Source: Planctomycetota bacterium
GTDB taxonomy: Bacteria; Planctomycetota; Planctomycetia; Gemmatales; HRBIN36
Assembly: GCA_014584395.1 (NCBI GenBank)
Contig: JACTMY010000008.1
Span: 1-64,000, forward strand
Direction of reading: 5' to 3'
DNA: 64,000 bases
Shown: positions 52,039 to 61,735 of the stretch, one piece after another
Layout: the number at the start of each line of letters is the position of its first letter
Position numbering within the stretch: position 1 is the stretch's first letter
Program-made: the position numbers and the translations under genes
The notes under the pieces: generated by a model
What the model saw: only the letters and a program-made list of their open reading frames with translations
Databases searched by the model: none
What the model was told of the DNA's origin: nothing

Positions 52039-53190
52039 TCAAGCGGGCGGGGCGGCGGGCTTCTCCGAGGGAGGCGTAACCGGGCCGGGGGGACGCCCCC
52101 ATTTCCAGAGCGCCACGAGCATGACGGTGCCGCCGACGATGAGGACCAGGCTGATCCATTGCGAAACGGTCAGACCCAGCCAAAACTCCGGATTGTCGCT
52201 GCGCAGTTGCTCCAAATGATACCGCGAAACGCCGTGCGCCAGCATGAGCAGGGCCATGACGTCCCCCTCGCGGCGGCGCAGCGGATAGAAGGCAAAAAGC
52301 AACAGCGCGAGCAGCAAGCCGTCCAACGAGCTGTAAATCTGGGCAGGCTGCAGCGGCAGGCTGGGCGGCTGCAGGAAACTCAGTTCCACGGTTTGCCCCG
52401 CCGCCCGGAGCACGGTCAACTGCACGGGCTTGTGCAAAGGATGCGTGAGCAAGAGCTGCTCCACGTCCCGGACCTTGGGTGTGCTCTGGCCATCCACGGC
52501 CAGGATGCGGTCTCCCTCCTTCAAGCCGGCGAGGGCCGCGGCTGTGCCTGGTTCGACGAGCATTACGGTGCGCGGGTCGCTGGCCAGATACTGCGGCGGC
52601 AGGAATTCCTCGGCCAGGATGAAGCCAAACGCTGTCTGCAGCCCGCGCTGCACCATGCGATGATGGGGCGGCGAGTTGCCGGGAAACTGCAAGGTCCGCC
52701 AGGCGGGCATGCCATCGGGCAAGGCCACGTCGCCGTAACAGCAGCCATTGAGCAGGCACCCGATGCGGCCAAAGAACAGTCCCAGCCCGATCGCCGGGGC
52801 CGCCAGGTCCGCCAACTGCAGCGTTCGCATGCCCTTGGGCTTGATCAAGTGGCGATAAACGAAGAAGTAGGCGACCAGCACGCCGGGGATGCAGCCGTAA
52901 AAGACCATCCCGCCTTCCCAAATCTTGAAGAACTGCAGCGCCTGATGGGCCCACCCGCCGGGTCCGCCTTCCAGGATCATCGACGTGACGCGGGCGCCGA
53001 TCAACCCGCCGATGAACAGCCAGAGCATGACGTCGAAGTAGGCGTTGGGATCGATGCCGATCCGCTTGCCCATGCGGGAGGTGATCCAGAAGCCGACGAT
53101 GAAGCTGACCAGCAGCATCACGCCGAAGCTGAAGATGGGCAGCTTGGCGTCGCCAAAGGGCAAGGGAATCTCGAACAAGATCGGTCGCAT
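52039..53190 (-). CDS. lgt: Prolipoprotein diacylglyceryl transferase with inserted PDZ domain
   Basis: This 383-residue inner-membrane enzyme transfers diacylglycerol to the lipobox cysteine of prolipoproteins. Lgt features are KIWEGGMVFYGCIPG, FFGRIGCLLNGCCYG (the central motif with Arg142) and PAQIYSSLDGLLLALLLF with RREGDVMALLMLAHGVSRYHLEQLRSDN. Between the central motif and this block an extra ~70-residue domain (about 208-275) has the PDZ pattern: VMLVEPGTAAALAGLKEGD, RILAVDGQSTPKVRDVEQLL, LTVLRAAGQTVELSFL. Standard Lgt lacks it. AAGGAA lies 5 nt before the ATG. Lipoproteins are encoded in the window (22.5 and 35.1 kb). Confidence 0.88.
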   Translation of the reverse strand: MRPILFEIPLPFGDAKLPIFSFGVMLLVSFIVGFWITSRMGKRIGIDPNAYFDVMLWLFIGGLIGARVTSMILEGGPGGWAHQALQFFKIWEGGMVFYGCIPGVLVAYFFVYRHLIKPKGMRTLQLADLAAPAIGLGLFFGRIGCLLNGCCYGDVALPDGMPAWRTLQFPGNSPPHHRMVQRGLQTAFGFILAEEFLPPQYLASDPRTVMLVEPGTAAALAGLKEGDRILAVDGQSTPKVRDVEQLLLTHPLHKPVQLTVLRAAGQTVELSFLQPPSLPLQPAQIYSSLDGLLLALLLFAFYPLRRREGDVMALLMLAHGVSRYHLEQLRSDNPEFWLGLTVSQWISLVLIVGGTVMLVALWKWGRPPGPVTPPSEKPAAPPA

Positions 53191-53291
53191 GTCATTCCTT
53201 ACGCCGTGGGGTCGAACCCGGTCCCAACCTCTGGGGCCAACGGTCCATCAAGACGCTTCGCATCGAAGCCAGCCCGGCGGCGCCGATACAC

Positions 53292-55451
53292 TCACACGCC
53301 AAACGTGGGAATCTGGGCCGGCCGCGGGAAAAACAGTTCTCCCGTCCGCGCCATCTTGACCAGCAACGCGCTGGGCTGATAGCGCTTCCCCAGCGCCTCG
53401 AACGCCTTGGCTCGAGCCACGATCTTAGCGGCTCCCTCGCGATCGCACCACCTCAAGATGCCGCCGCGAAACGGCGGGAAACCGATCCCCAGGATCAGGC
53501 CCATGTCCACGTCGGCCGCCTCCCGGACGATGCCCTCCTCCAGCACCCGCACCGCCTCGAACAGCATCGGCAGGAAGAGGCGATCCTGCAATTCCGCCTC
53601 GGTCATCGTCTTCTGACCCTGGCGGTGCCGGGCCAGGATCGGCTCGAAGTCGGGGTCGGCTTCCCCCTTCGTCCCTTTGGTAAACTTGCGGAAACCGGAG
53701 CCGGTCTTTTGTCCCAATCGTCCCGCTTTGACCAGGTCCTCAAGCAGCGTCAGCGGCACGGCCCGGTCGGGGAAGGCGGCGGCGATCACGTTCCCCGCGA
53801 ACAGCGACGTATCCAAACCGACCACGTCTTCCAACAGGATCGGCCCCATCGGCATGCCAAACCGCGTCGCCGCCTGATCGATGGCGTCCATCGCCACCCC
53901 TTCGATCAGCAGCACGAGCGCTTCATTGAGATAAGGGAAGAGGATGCGGTTGACCAGAAAGCCGGCCCCATCCTTGACGACGATCGGCGTCTTGCGCAGC
54001 TTCTTCGCCAGGGCGACCAGCGTGGCCACGGTTTCGTCGCTGGTGGCCGCGCCGCGGATGACCTCCACGAGCGGCATGCGGTCGACCGGGTTGAAGAAGT
54101 GCAGCCCCGCGAAGCGCTCCGGCGCGGGCGACGACTGGGCCAGGCGGCTAATCGAAATCGTCGATGTGTTGCTCGCCAGCAGGCTGCCGGCCTTCAAGTG
54201 CGGCGCGAGTTGGCGGTAGGTGTCGGCCTTGAGGGATTCCTTTTCCGTGATGGCTTCGATGACGACGTCGCAGTCCTTGAACGCCGCGTGCTCCGTGGCG
54301 GGCCGCAGCTTCTGCAGCAGGTCGGCCAATTCCTCCGGCTTGCCCTTGCCCGCTTGAATCCGCTTCTCGACGACGTCCCTGGCCCGATTCATGCCCTGGT
54401 TCACGAACTCCTCGCTGACGTCCACCATGACCGTGGAAAAGCCGCTCCGAGCTGCCGCCGTGGCAATACCCGACCCCATCAGTCCGGCCCCGAGCACGCC
54501 CACGCTTTTGATCTCGCGCGGCTTGATGCTCTTGTCCGCCACGCCGGGATCGCGTTCGAGTTTGTTGGTCATGAAAAAGATGGCGATCAGGTTGGCGGAG
54601 ATGGGCGAGCCCATGACTTCAAGGGACTTCTTTTTCTCCACCTCGAACGCCTCGGGCAGGGGCAGGGCGGCGCCGTCGCGGATGGCCGCGAGGGCGACCA
54701 GGGGGGCGGGATATTGCCCCTTGGTTTTCTCCTTGATCGCCGCCTCGGCGACGCCGAAGGCGAAATTCCGCTCGTCTTCGGTCAAGGCCAGGGGCTGCCG
54801 GCGCTTTTGCCGGGTGGTCTTCCAGGCGCCGGTTTCGCGGGCTTTTTCAATCCAGGCCAGTCCCGCCGTCATGAGTTGATCGGTGGGGACGACGTCGAAG
54901 ACCAGTCCCGTTTCCAGGGCCTTCTTCGGCGGGAAGGGTTCGCCGCCGGTGATCATTTCGATGGCGTGATGAATGCCGATGAGGCGGGGCATGCGCTGGG
55001 TGCCGCCCCAGCCGGGGATGATGCCGAGCTTGGTCTCCGGCAAACCGATGACGGCCTTGGGGTTGTTGGATGCGATGCGTTCGTCGAGGGAGATGGCCAG
55101 TTCCGTGCCGCCGCCCATGGAGGGACCGTCGATGAGCGCCACGGTGGGAAACGGCAGATCGCTGAGCCGCTGGAAAAGTCCCAAGCCGGCTTCGAGGCCG
55201 GTCAGCGCCTGTTCCGGCGTGACGTAGGCCAACGCGCCAATTTCATTGAGGTCGGCCCCGGCAACGAACTGTCCGGGTTTGCCGCTGCGGAAGATCAGGC
55301 CGCGCACGTCCGATCGACTTTCGAGGGCTTGCACGTGTTCCCTGAGTTCCTTGAGGACGGCCCCGCCCAGGGTGTTCACCTTGGCCCCGGGGCAATCGAA
55401 AGTCAGCACGGCCACCTGGGACGGCAACACTTCCAACGCAAAGAAACTCAT
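53292..55451 (-). CDS. Fused enoyl-CoA hydratase/3-hydroxyacyl-CoA dehydrogenase
   Basis: This 719-residue bifunctional beta-oxidation enzyme is like FadB/FadJ. The N-terminal crotonase domain has FVAGADLNEIGAL (oxyanion hole) and PTVALIDGPSMGGGTELAIS, then GLPETKLGIIPGWGGTQRMPRL. The dehydrogenase half has GVLGAGLMGSGIA for NAD, CDVVIEAITEKESLK, SNTSTISISRLA, HFFNPVDRMPLVEVIRG and KDGAGFLVNR. Start ATG 55451 has GGAGGT 7 nt upstream. It works with the acyl-CoA ligase at 8.2 kb in fatty-acid breakdown. The thiolase is not in the window. Confidence 0.93.
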   Translation of the reverse strand: MSFFALEVLPSQVAVLTFDCPGAKVNTLGGAVLKELREHVQALESRSDVRGLIFRSGKPGQFVAGADLNEIGALAYVTPEQALTGLEAGLGLFQRLSDLPFPTVALIDGPSMGGGTELAISLDERIASNNPKAVIGLPETKLGIIPGWGGTQRMPRLIGIHHAIEMITGGEPFPPKKALETGLVFDVVPTDQLMTAGLAWIEKARETGAWKTTRQKRRQPLALTEDERNFAFGVAEAAIKEKTKGQYPAPLVALAAIRDGAALPLPEAFEVEKKKSLEVMGSPISANLIAIFFMTNKLERDPGVADKSIKPREIKSVGVLGAGLMGSGIATAAARSGFSTVMVDVSEEFVNQGMNRARDVVEKRIQAGKGKPEELADLLQKLRPATEHAAFKDCDVVIEAITEKESLKADTYRQLAPHLKAGSLLASNTSTISISRLAQSSPAPERFAGLHFFNPVDRMPLVEVIRGAATSDETVATLVALAKKLRKTPIVVKDGAGFLVNRILFPYLNEALVLLIEGVAMDAIDQAATRFGMPMGPILLEDVVGLDTSLFAGNVIAAAFPDRAVPLTLLEDLVKAGRLGQKTGSGFRKFTKGTKGEADPDFEPILARHRQGQKTMTEAELQDRLFLPMLFEAVRVLEEGIVREAADVDMGLILGIGFPPFRGGILRWCDREGAAKIVARAKAFEALGKRYQPSALLVKMARTGELFFPRPAQIPTFGV

Positions 55452-55926
55452 GGGCGGCACCTCCAGATCGCGGATGGCAAAAAGGGAACATGCGAACCCA
55501 ACCTCCCCGGGAGGAGGCCAAGCGGCTGGGGAGTATTTTAAGGATTAACGGGACGATCGGGCGGGTAAAAAGGAAACGGCTTGCTGAAAGGCTGGGCAAG
55601 GTCGGCAAAGTCGGCGGCGGGTTTTGGTCCCCAGCTTCGCCGCTTCCCCCAGTTTTGGAGAAGAACAGCGTCCAATGCTGAAAAAGCTGGCCCTTCTTCG
55701 AGGTTCAATTTCAAGGGTTGTGCGGAGTTTGCCGATAATGAAGAACACATGGAAGAGCGGATCGCTCGTGGGGGACGATCATTGTCCGCGAACCGCTCGG
55801 AAGGGGAAAGTCGCGGCCCGCTTAACCGGCCAAGTCATGGTGGATCAAGGACCTGTCGGCCCAGGGAATCCGAGCTGAACATGTCCCACCTGCCGCACCG
55901 CCGGTCGGCCTGAAGGAGAGACGGCA
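55452..55926. other. Divergent intergenic region
   Basis: This 475-bp stretch lies between the minus-strand beta-oxidation gene and the plus-strand barrel gene. Short open frames on both strands have no ribosome site or recognisable protein. The strong AAGGAGAG at the right end belongs to the barrel gene. Promoters for both genes should be here. Confidence 0.5.
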
Positions 55927-57132
55927 ATGACACGTTGGAAGTCTTTAATGCTGGCCGGTGCGCTATTCGGTTGGCCAGCGCTGTGTTCGGCTCAGGGTGT
56001 TTCGGAGATGGGCAAGGGCAAACCGGTCATGCCGGCCAGCGGCAGCTCGATGCCGATGACCTCCGGCTCGATGACCACCATGCCCAGCATGGCGGCCTGT
56101 CCCGACGTGACCGGACAGCCCGTGGCGGACGGCATCAAGCCCGTGGGCTTGTTTACCTCTTCCTGCAATCCTTGCGGCCCGATCATCGGCGGCTGCACGC
56201 CTCCCGACTGTGAAATCGAAACCAGCGGCTCCTGCGGCTGGTTCACCACCGGCGAACTCATGTATCTCAAGATGCGCCGCAATGACCCCGTGGCCCTGTT
56301 CCGTTTGACGACGGGCACCCCGGGCATCGACGCTCAGGACGTGGGCGCCCTCGAAGGCTACACGTCGACGTACGACTTCGCCTTCCGAGTGGGCGGCGGG
56401 TACCTCGCTTCCAGCGGCTGGATCTTCTCCGCCAATTACACCCGCTTCAAGGACACCTCCGAGGCCCAGCGCTTCGTCAGCGATGATCCCTCGGGCAATA
56501 CCTCGATCCTGTACGTCGGGCCTGGCGTCTTGGGGTCCGCTTATCAGTTCACCCAGGGCGTCCTCGAATCCCAGTGGCAGTTCGATTATCAAACCATCGA
56601 CGTGCAAGCCGGCGCCGTCTACTCGCCGTCCTCTTGCCTGGACATGATCGTCAGCGGCGGTCTCCGCTATGCCGATTTGTCCCAGGAATATGGCACGATC
56701 ATTCAGGACGACATCGCCCAGACGATTCAGACCGAAAACCTGACGACGACCTTGCGCGGCGGCGGCCCCCGCTTCGGCGGCGAAGCTCGCCTGTACGCCT
56801 GGACCGGCCGCACCTCCAGCCTGATGCTCTATGGCCGCGGCTTCAGCAGCGTCATCATCGCCAACCGCAAAGAATCGACGGTGTATGTCAATCCGAACAC
56901 CGTTCAGACCGTCACTTACAGCCGGGAAGAATTGCTCCCGATGCTGGAAGTCGGCGCCGGTGCGGAAATGAGCTTCTTCCGTGGCCACGTCATCCTCGGA
57001 GCCGGGTATGAATGGAATTACCTGTTCGAAGCTGGCTCGTCCAACGTGGATTACGCGAACAACGCCCGCTTCAACCGCCACGTCAATCTGAGCCTGGAAG
57101 GCTTCACCCTTCGAGCTTCCGTGCTGTGGTAG
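55927..57132 (+). CDS. Lpg1974/BBP7-like outer-membrane barrel protein
   Basis: This 401-residue protein has a signal peptide (SLMLAGALFGWPALCSAQ), a Ser/Met-rich segment, a Cys-rich link (SSCNPCGPIIGGCTPPDC) and then a beta-barrel. Alternating strands run from GWFTTGELMYLKMRRNDPVALF to the last strand LSLEGFTLRASVLW, which ends in an aromatic residue as for barrel insertion. The pattern matches the Lpg1974 pore-forming/BBP7 family common in planctomycetes. AAGGAGAG lies 7 nt before the ATG. A hairpin follows. Confidence 0.83.
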   Translation: MTRWKSLMLAGALFGWPALCSAQGVSEMGKGKPVMPASGSSMPMTSGSMTTMPSMAACPDVTGQPVADGIKPVGLFTSSCNPCGPIIGGCTPPDCEIETSGSCGWFTTGELMYLKMRRNDPVALFRLTTGTPGIDAQDVGALEGYTSTYDFAFRVGGGYLASSGWIFSANYTRFKDTSEAQRFVSDDPSGNTSILYVGPGVLGSAYQFTQGVLESQWQFDYQTIDVQAGAVYSPSSCLDMIVSGGLRYADLSQEYGTIIQDDIAQTIQTENLTTTLRGGGPRFGGEARLYAWTGRTSSLMLYGRGFSSVIIANRKESTVYVNPNTVQTVTYSREELLPMLEVGAGAEMSFFRGHVILGAGYEWNYLFEAGSSNVDYANNARFNRHVNLSLEGFTLRASVLW

Positions 57133-57464
57133 ACCGCGATCGAAAACCCACGACCAATCGAACGGCCCATGGAACTCCTCCATGGGCCGTTTGCATGGAC
57201 GCCTGCCGTTTAGCCTGTCCGGCCTGTTCATGCCGATCTCACCCGTCCATCTGTCGATCACGGCCGCTATTCGGCTCAGAGTCCCTTACCCTGCCGTTGC
57301 AATGACGGTAGAATGAGCAGCGTGCCGATCAGCGTCCGCGGCTACTTGGCTGATGCGCCCCCGCGGCGGTTGACCGGGCTTGACCTTTCGAACACCGACC
57401 ATGAGCTGACGACCCTGGATTTTCGACGCGGGCAGTCGACCAAACCCGAGCCTAGCATCCACCC
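57133..57464. other. Intergenic region with terminator
   Basis: Apart from the hairpin at 57161-57191 I see nothing in this 332-bp stretch that I can support; short open frames here have no ribosome site. Confidence 0.5.
57161..57193 (+). terminator. Hairpin terminator after the barrel gene
   Basis: AACGGCCCATGGA (57161-57173) pairs perfectly over 13 bp with TCCATGGGCCGTT (57179-57191). The T-run is short, so termination may be partial. Confidence 0.65.
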
Positions 57465-59798
57465 ATGTTCAAACCCCAAAAGCAACCCGGTTCGGCTACA
57501 CCAAAGAGCGGTCCCGTCCCGGCCGCCAAGCCCGCGCCGGAACCGATCCAGCAACAGACCGCGGCGTCCGGAAAGGCGGCTGCTTCGGAGCCGCCCGCGC
57601 CGCCGCCCTCCGAGCCGAAGGAACCGGCCAAGGCCGCGGCTCCTCGGCCGCTGTCGACGAAGCGGAAATGGCTCTATCGGCTGATGGCCATGACCATGAT
57701 GCCGGCCCTGGTGCTGGTGCTCCTCGAGGTGGGCTTGCGCTGGGCGGGCTATGGCTACACGACTGATTTCTATCTGAGCGAGCGCGACCGGTTCAAGGCG
57801 GAGGTCTGGGTGGACAACACCCACTTCGCACAATGGATCTTTCCCGCGCAGCTTGAGCCGAAGCCGCGTCCGATTCCGTTCGTGTTGCCCAAGCAGAAGG
57901 CCCAGGGCGTCTGCCGGGTCATGGTCCTGGGCGAGTCCGCGGCGATGGGTTATCCGGACCCGTCGATGAACTTTGCCCGCATCCTGGAGGCGATGCTGCG
58001 GCACCGCTATCCGCGCACCCGCTTCGAGATCATCAACGCGTCGATGGTGGCCATCAATTCCCACGTCGCCCGGCAAATCGCCCTGCAAAGTGCTGACAAG
58101 CAGCCGGACCTGCTCATCGTCCACCTGGGCAACAATGAGGTGGTCGGGCCGTTCGGAGCGGCGGGCGTGCTCGGCCCCTTTTCGCCCAGCCTGGGCTTCA
58201 TCCGTACGAGTCTAGCGGTCAAGTCGACCAAGGTCGGCCAGTTTATCGATAGCCTGGTGAAGCGGCTGGCAGGCGGCTCCCAGGAACCGCAAAGCTGGAA
58301 GGGCATGGCTTCCTTCGTGGGCACCCGCGTGGCTGTCGACGATGCGCGGCTCGACCGCATCCGCGCCCATTTCCGGTCGAACTTGGAGGACATTTGCCGC
58401 CTCGGCACGGCCCAGGGGATTCCGGTCGTGGTGTGCACGATTCCGGTCAACCTCAAGGACTGTTCGCCCTTCGGTTCGCAGCATGGGTCGGCCTTCGACC
58501 CGGCACGCACTCAGGAATGGGAGCAGGCTTTTCAAGCCGGGGTCAACTTGGCCAAGGACAACAAGCACGAGGAAGCCATCGCCGCGTTCCAGCAAGCGGC
58601 CAAGCTGGATGAGCAGTACGCGGAGTTGGCCTATCGACGAGCACTGAGCCGCCTGGCCAAGGGAGACGCCGTCCAGGCGAAAAAGGATTTTGAACTGGCC
58701 CGCGATCTGGATGTGCTGCGCTTCCGAACGGACGCCGTGCTCAATCGGCTGATCCGCGACGCGGCGAGCAGCCTGGCGAGTTCGGGAGTTCGCCTGGCCG
58801 ATGCCGAGGCCTCATTCGCGCAGTTCAGCCCCGAAGGCATTCCAGGGGGCAATCTGTTCCTCGAGCACGTGCACATGAATTTCACGGGGAATTATCTCCT
58901 GGCCCGCACGGTGTTCGAGACGCTGACGCAGTCCGCTCCTGCCGTCTTAGGCCAGGCCGAATTGGCCAACGCCCCCCTCACGGAAGACCAGTGCCGGGAG
59001 CGTCTCGGACATACCGAGCGCAACGAATGGAAATTGGCCACGATCGTGCTCGACATGCACGTCAAAATGGCGCCGTTCACGTTTCAGTATGACAATGCCG
59101 CTCAAGTCCAAGCCTGGCGGAACCGCGCCAGCGAATGGAAAAAGAAGTTCGATGACGGCGGCATGGAGCGGAGCATCGCCGTCTGCCGCGCGGCGGTCAG
59201 CGCGAATGGCAACGACTGGATGCTGCGCATGAAGTTGGGGGATCTCTTGGCCGAAGCGGGCCGGCCGGACGAGGCCCTCGTCGAATACCGCCGAGCCAAC
59301 GACCTGATCGGCCACTACCATGCCGTCCATCATGTCCTGGGCAACATGGAAATGGCGCGGAAGAACGTCGTCGCCGCCATGTCGCACTATCAGCGCGCCA
59401 TCGAACGGGACCCCCACTACATGGAGTCTTACGTCGGCCTGGGCTACCTGCATGAAATTTTGCGCCAGCCCGACGAGGCGAAAAAAGTCTACGATGACTT
59501 GCTGCGGCTCAACCCCGGCCGCGCCTACGCCCTGGACGCCGTGGGGCTGTTTCACTTTCGCCAGGGCCGCATCACCGAAGCCAAGGCCCGTTTCCAGGAG
59601 GCGCTGCAACATGAGCCGGAACACGTCGAAGCGACGATTCACTTGGCCATCGTCCACGAACAGCTTCGGGAATGGGACCAGGCCATTGCCCTGTACGAAG
59701 CGGTCTTGAAATGGCAGCCGGACATGGAAGACGTGCACAAACAGATCGAAAAACTGAAACAGCAACGCGACCGTCCAGCCGCCGGAGGCATTCGGTGA
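57465..59798 (+). CDS. Membrane-anchored SGNH hydrolase-like protein with TPR repeats
   Basis: This 777-residue protein has a Pro/Ala-rich N-terminus (1-60), one membrane helix (about 72-90), then an SGNH-like domain: VMVLGESAAMGYPDP (Ser158), NASMVAINSH and HLGNNEVVG (Asn223), with a late EHVHMNFTGN carrying the His. TPR-like repeats interrupt and extend the domain (EEAIAAFQQAAKLD, and about six more in the last 250 residues). In related gene clusters SGNH proteins modify an exported glycan or lipid. It lies 41 nt upstream of the carbamoyltransferase gene. Confidence 0.8.
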   Translation: MFKPQKQPGSATPKSGPVPAAKPAPEPIQQQTAASGKAAASEPPAPPPSEPKEPAKAAAPRPLSTKRKWLYRLMAMTMMPALVLVLLEVGLRWAGYGYTTDFYLSERDRFKAEVWVDNTHFAQWIFPAQLEPKPRPIPFVLPKQKAQGVCRVMVLGESAAMGYPDPSMNFARILEAMLRHRYPRTRFEIINASMVAINSHVARQIALQSADKQPDLLIVHLGNNEVVGPFGAAGVLGPFSPSLGFIRTSLAVKSTKVGQFIDSLVKRLAGGSQEPQSWKGMASFVGTRVAVDDARLDRIRAHFRSNLEDICRLGTAQGIPVVVCTIPVNLKDCSPFGSQHGSAFDPARTQEWEQAFQAGVNLAKDNKHEEAIAAFQQAAKLDEQYAELAYRRALSRLAKGDAVQAKKDFELARDLDVLRFRTDAVLNRLIRDAASSLASSGVRLADAEASFAQFSPEGIPGGNLFLEHVHMNFTGNYLLARTVFETLTQSAPAVLGQAELANAPLTEDQCRERLGHTERNEWKLATIVLDMHVKMAPFTFQYDNAAQVQAWRNRASEWKKKFDDGGMERSIAVCRAAVSANGNDWMLRMKLGDLLAEAGRPDEALVEYRRANDLIGHYHAVHHVLGNMEMARKNVVAAMSHYQRAIERDPHYMESYVGLGYLHEILRQPDEAKKVYDDLLRLNPGRAYALDAVGLFHFRQGRITEAKARFQEALQHEPEHVEATIHLAIVHEQLREWDQAIALYEAVLKWQPDMEDVHKQIEKLKQQRDRPAAGGIR

Positions 59799-59839
59799 GC
59801 ACGCATCTGGAGGCCGCCCCAGCGAGCGGCTAACTCCCC

Positions 59840-61708
59840 ATGTCCACCATTCTCGGCATCTCGGCCTACTACCACGACAGCGCGGCGGCGATTGTCCGGG
59901 ACGGCGTGATCGTGGCCGCCGCCCAGGAGGAGCGCTTCACCCGCAAGAAACATGATCCGGATTTTCCCGCCCGGGCCATGCACTATTGCCTGGAGGAAGC
60001 GGGGATCGCTCCCGCCGACCTGGATTATGTCGCCTTCTATGACAAGCCCCTGTCCAAATTCGAACGGCTGCTGGAAACCTACTTGGCTTATGCGCCTCGG
60101 GGTCTGGGCAGTTTCAGCCTGGCCATGCCCGTGTGGCTCAAGGACAAGCTGCGGATGCGGGCCAAGCTGCGCGACAGCCTGGGCCGGTCGACGAAAGCCC
60201 CCTTGCTGTTCATGGATCATCATGAAAGCCACGCCGCCAGCGCCTTCTTTCCCAGCCCCTTCGAGGAAGCCGCCATCCTGACCCTCGACGGCGTCGGCGA
60301 ATGGAGCACCACCACCCGCGGCATAGGCCGCGGCCGCCGCATCGAACTCACCGATCATCTGACCTTTCCCCATTCGCTCGGCCTGCTCTATTCCGCCTTC
60401 ACTTATTACTGCGGCTTCAAGGTGAACAGCGGTGAATACAAACTGATGGGGCTGGCGCCGTATGGTCAGCCGCGCTTCGCCGAGGCGATCTATCGCCACC
60501 TGATCGATCTCAAGCCGGACGGCAGCTTCTGGCTCGACATGCGCTATTTCAATTACTGCCAAGGGCTGACGATGACCGGCGCCCGGTTTCACCGGTTGTT
60601 CGGCGGACCGCCCCGCGCGCCGGAAGCGCCGCTCGAACAGCGGCACATGGACCTGGCCGCCAGCATTCAGCAGGTGACCGAGGAGATCGTGCTCCGGCTG
60701 GGCCGCGATCTGCACCGGCGGACCGGCATGACAAAATTGGTCCTGGCCGGGGGAGTGGCCCTGAACTGCGTCGCCAACGGCAAGCTGCTGCGCGAGGGGC
60801 CGTTCGATGACCTCTGGATCCAGCCCGCCGCGGGGGATGCCGGCGGCGCTTTGGGAGCCGCCCTGTTCGTGTGGCATCAACTTTTGGGAAAGCCGCGGAC
60901 GCCGCAGCCGGGGGACGCCCAGCGGGGCAGCCTGCTGGGGCCAAGTTATCCTTCGGAGCGGATGCAAACCGCCCTCGCCGGCATGGGCTCGAATCATGTC
61001 GTGATCCGAGCGGCCAGCGAGGAGGAAATGCTGGAGCGGACGGCCAAGCTTCTCGCCGAGGGCAAGGTCGTCGGTTGGTTTCAAGGGCGGATGGAGTTTG
61101 GGCCGCGCGCTCTCGGCGCTCGCAGCATCCTTGCCGACCCGCGCGCTCCGGCCATGCAGGCGCAGCTCAATCTCAAGATCAAATTCCGCGAGAGTTTTCG
61201 CCCCTTTGCCCCCGCCGTCCTCGCGGAGCATGCTCATGAATGGTTCGAGCTGAACCCGGGGCAGGAAAGCCCGTACATGCTCCTGGTGGCCCCCGTTCGC
61301 GCCGCGCATCGTGTTCCCTTGGACTCCGCGCAGCAAGCATTGATGGCCAACGATCCGGACCTGCGCCGGCGGGTGAACATTGTGCGTTCGACCGTTCCCG
61401 CGATCACTCACGTGGACTACAGCGCCCGAATACAGACCGTGGATGAGCGGCGCTTCCCCCGCTTTTATCGGCTGCTCAAGGCCTTTCACCGGCTGACGGG
61501 CTGCCCGATGCTGGTCAACACGAGCTTCAACGTTCGCGGCGAGCCGATCGTCCAGGCGCCGGAGGAGGCCTATCGCTGTTTCCTTGCCACCGAAATGGAT
61601 GCGTTGGTGATGGAAGAGACGATCCTGGTCAAGGAACCGACCAGCGTTCTTGAGGCGGACCGCGCCGCCCAGCGGGCCGATTATTTGGCCCAGTTTCAGC
61701 TAGATTGA
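59840..61708 (+). CDS. NodU/TobZ-family carbamoyltransferase
   Basis: This 622-residue enzyme transfers a carbamoyl group from carbamoyl phosphate. The N-terminal Kae1-like domain has LGISAYYHDSAAAIV, AQEERFTRKKHD and DHHESHAASAFFPSPF, with TLDGVGEWSTT and NSGEYKLMGLAPYG. The C-terminal YrdC-like part has GRMEFGPRALGARSILADPR and CPMLVNTSFNVRGEPIV. These are the family's ATP, metal and carbamoyl sites. The product carbamoylated is unknown; it is followed by SxtJ-like and DUF5989 genes. Confidence 0.92.
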   Translation: MSTILGISAYYHDSAAAIVRDGVIVAAAQEERFTRKKHDPDFPARAMHYCLEEAGIAPADLDYVAFYDKPLSKFERLLETYLAYAPRGLGSFSLAMPVWLKDKLRMRAKLRDSLGRSTKAPLLFMDHHESHAASAFFPSPFEEAAILTLDGVGEWSTTTRGIGRGRRIELTDHLTFPHSLGLLYSAFTYYCGFKVNSGEYKLMGLAPYGQPRFAEAIYRHLIDLKPDGSFWLDMRYFNYCQGLTMTGARFHRLFGGPPRAPEAPLEQRHMDLAASIQQVTEEIVLRLGRDLHRRTGMTKLVLAGGVALNCVANGKLLREGPFDDLWIQPAAGDAGGALGAALFVWHQLLGKPRTPQPGDAQRGSLLGPSYPSERMQTALAGMGSNHVVIRAASEEEMLERTAKLLAEGKVVGWFQGRMEFGPRALGARSILADPRAPAMQAQLNLKIKFRESFRPFAPAVLAEHAHEWFELNPGQESPYMLLVAPVRAAHRVPLDSAQQALMANDPDLRRRVNIVRSTVPAITHVDYSARIQTVDERRFPRFYRLLKAFHRLTGCPMLVNTSFNVRGEPIVQAPEEAYRCFLATEMDALVMEETILVKEPTSVLEADRAAQRADYLAQFQLD

Positions 61709-61735
61709 ACGAGGATCGACAACCAGGGGATCAAC

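Noticed and set aside
49502..52219. 905-codon plus-strand open frame
   Set aside because: It is antisense to the PPC/metalloprotease gene; the low-complexity Val/Gly/Asp composition is the mirror of the Thr/Ser/Gly-rich real protein.
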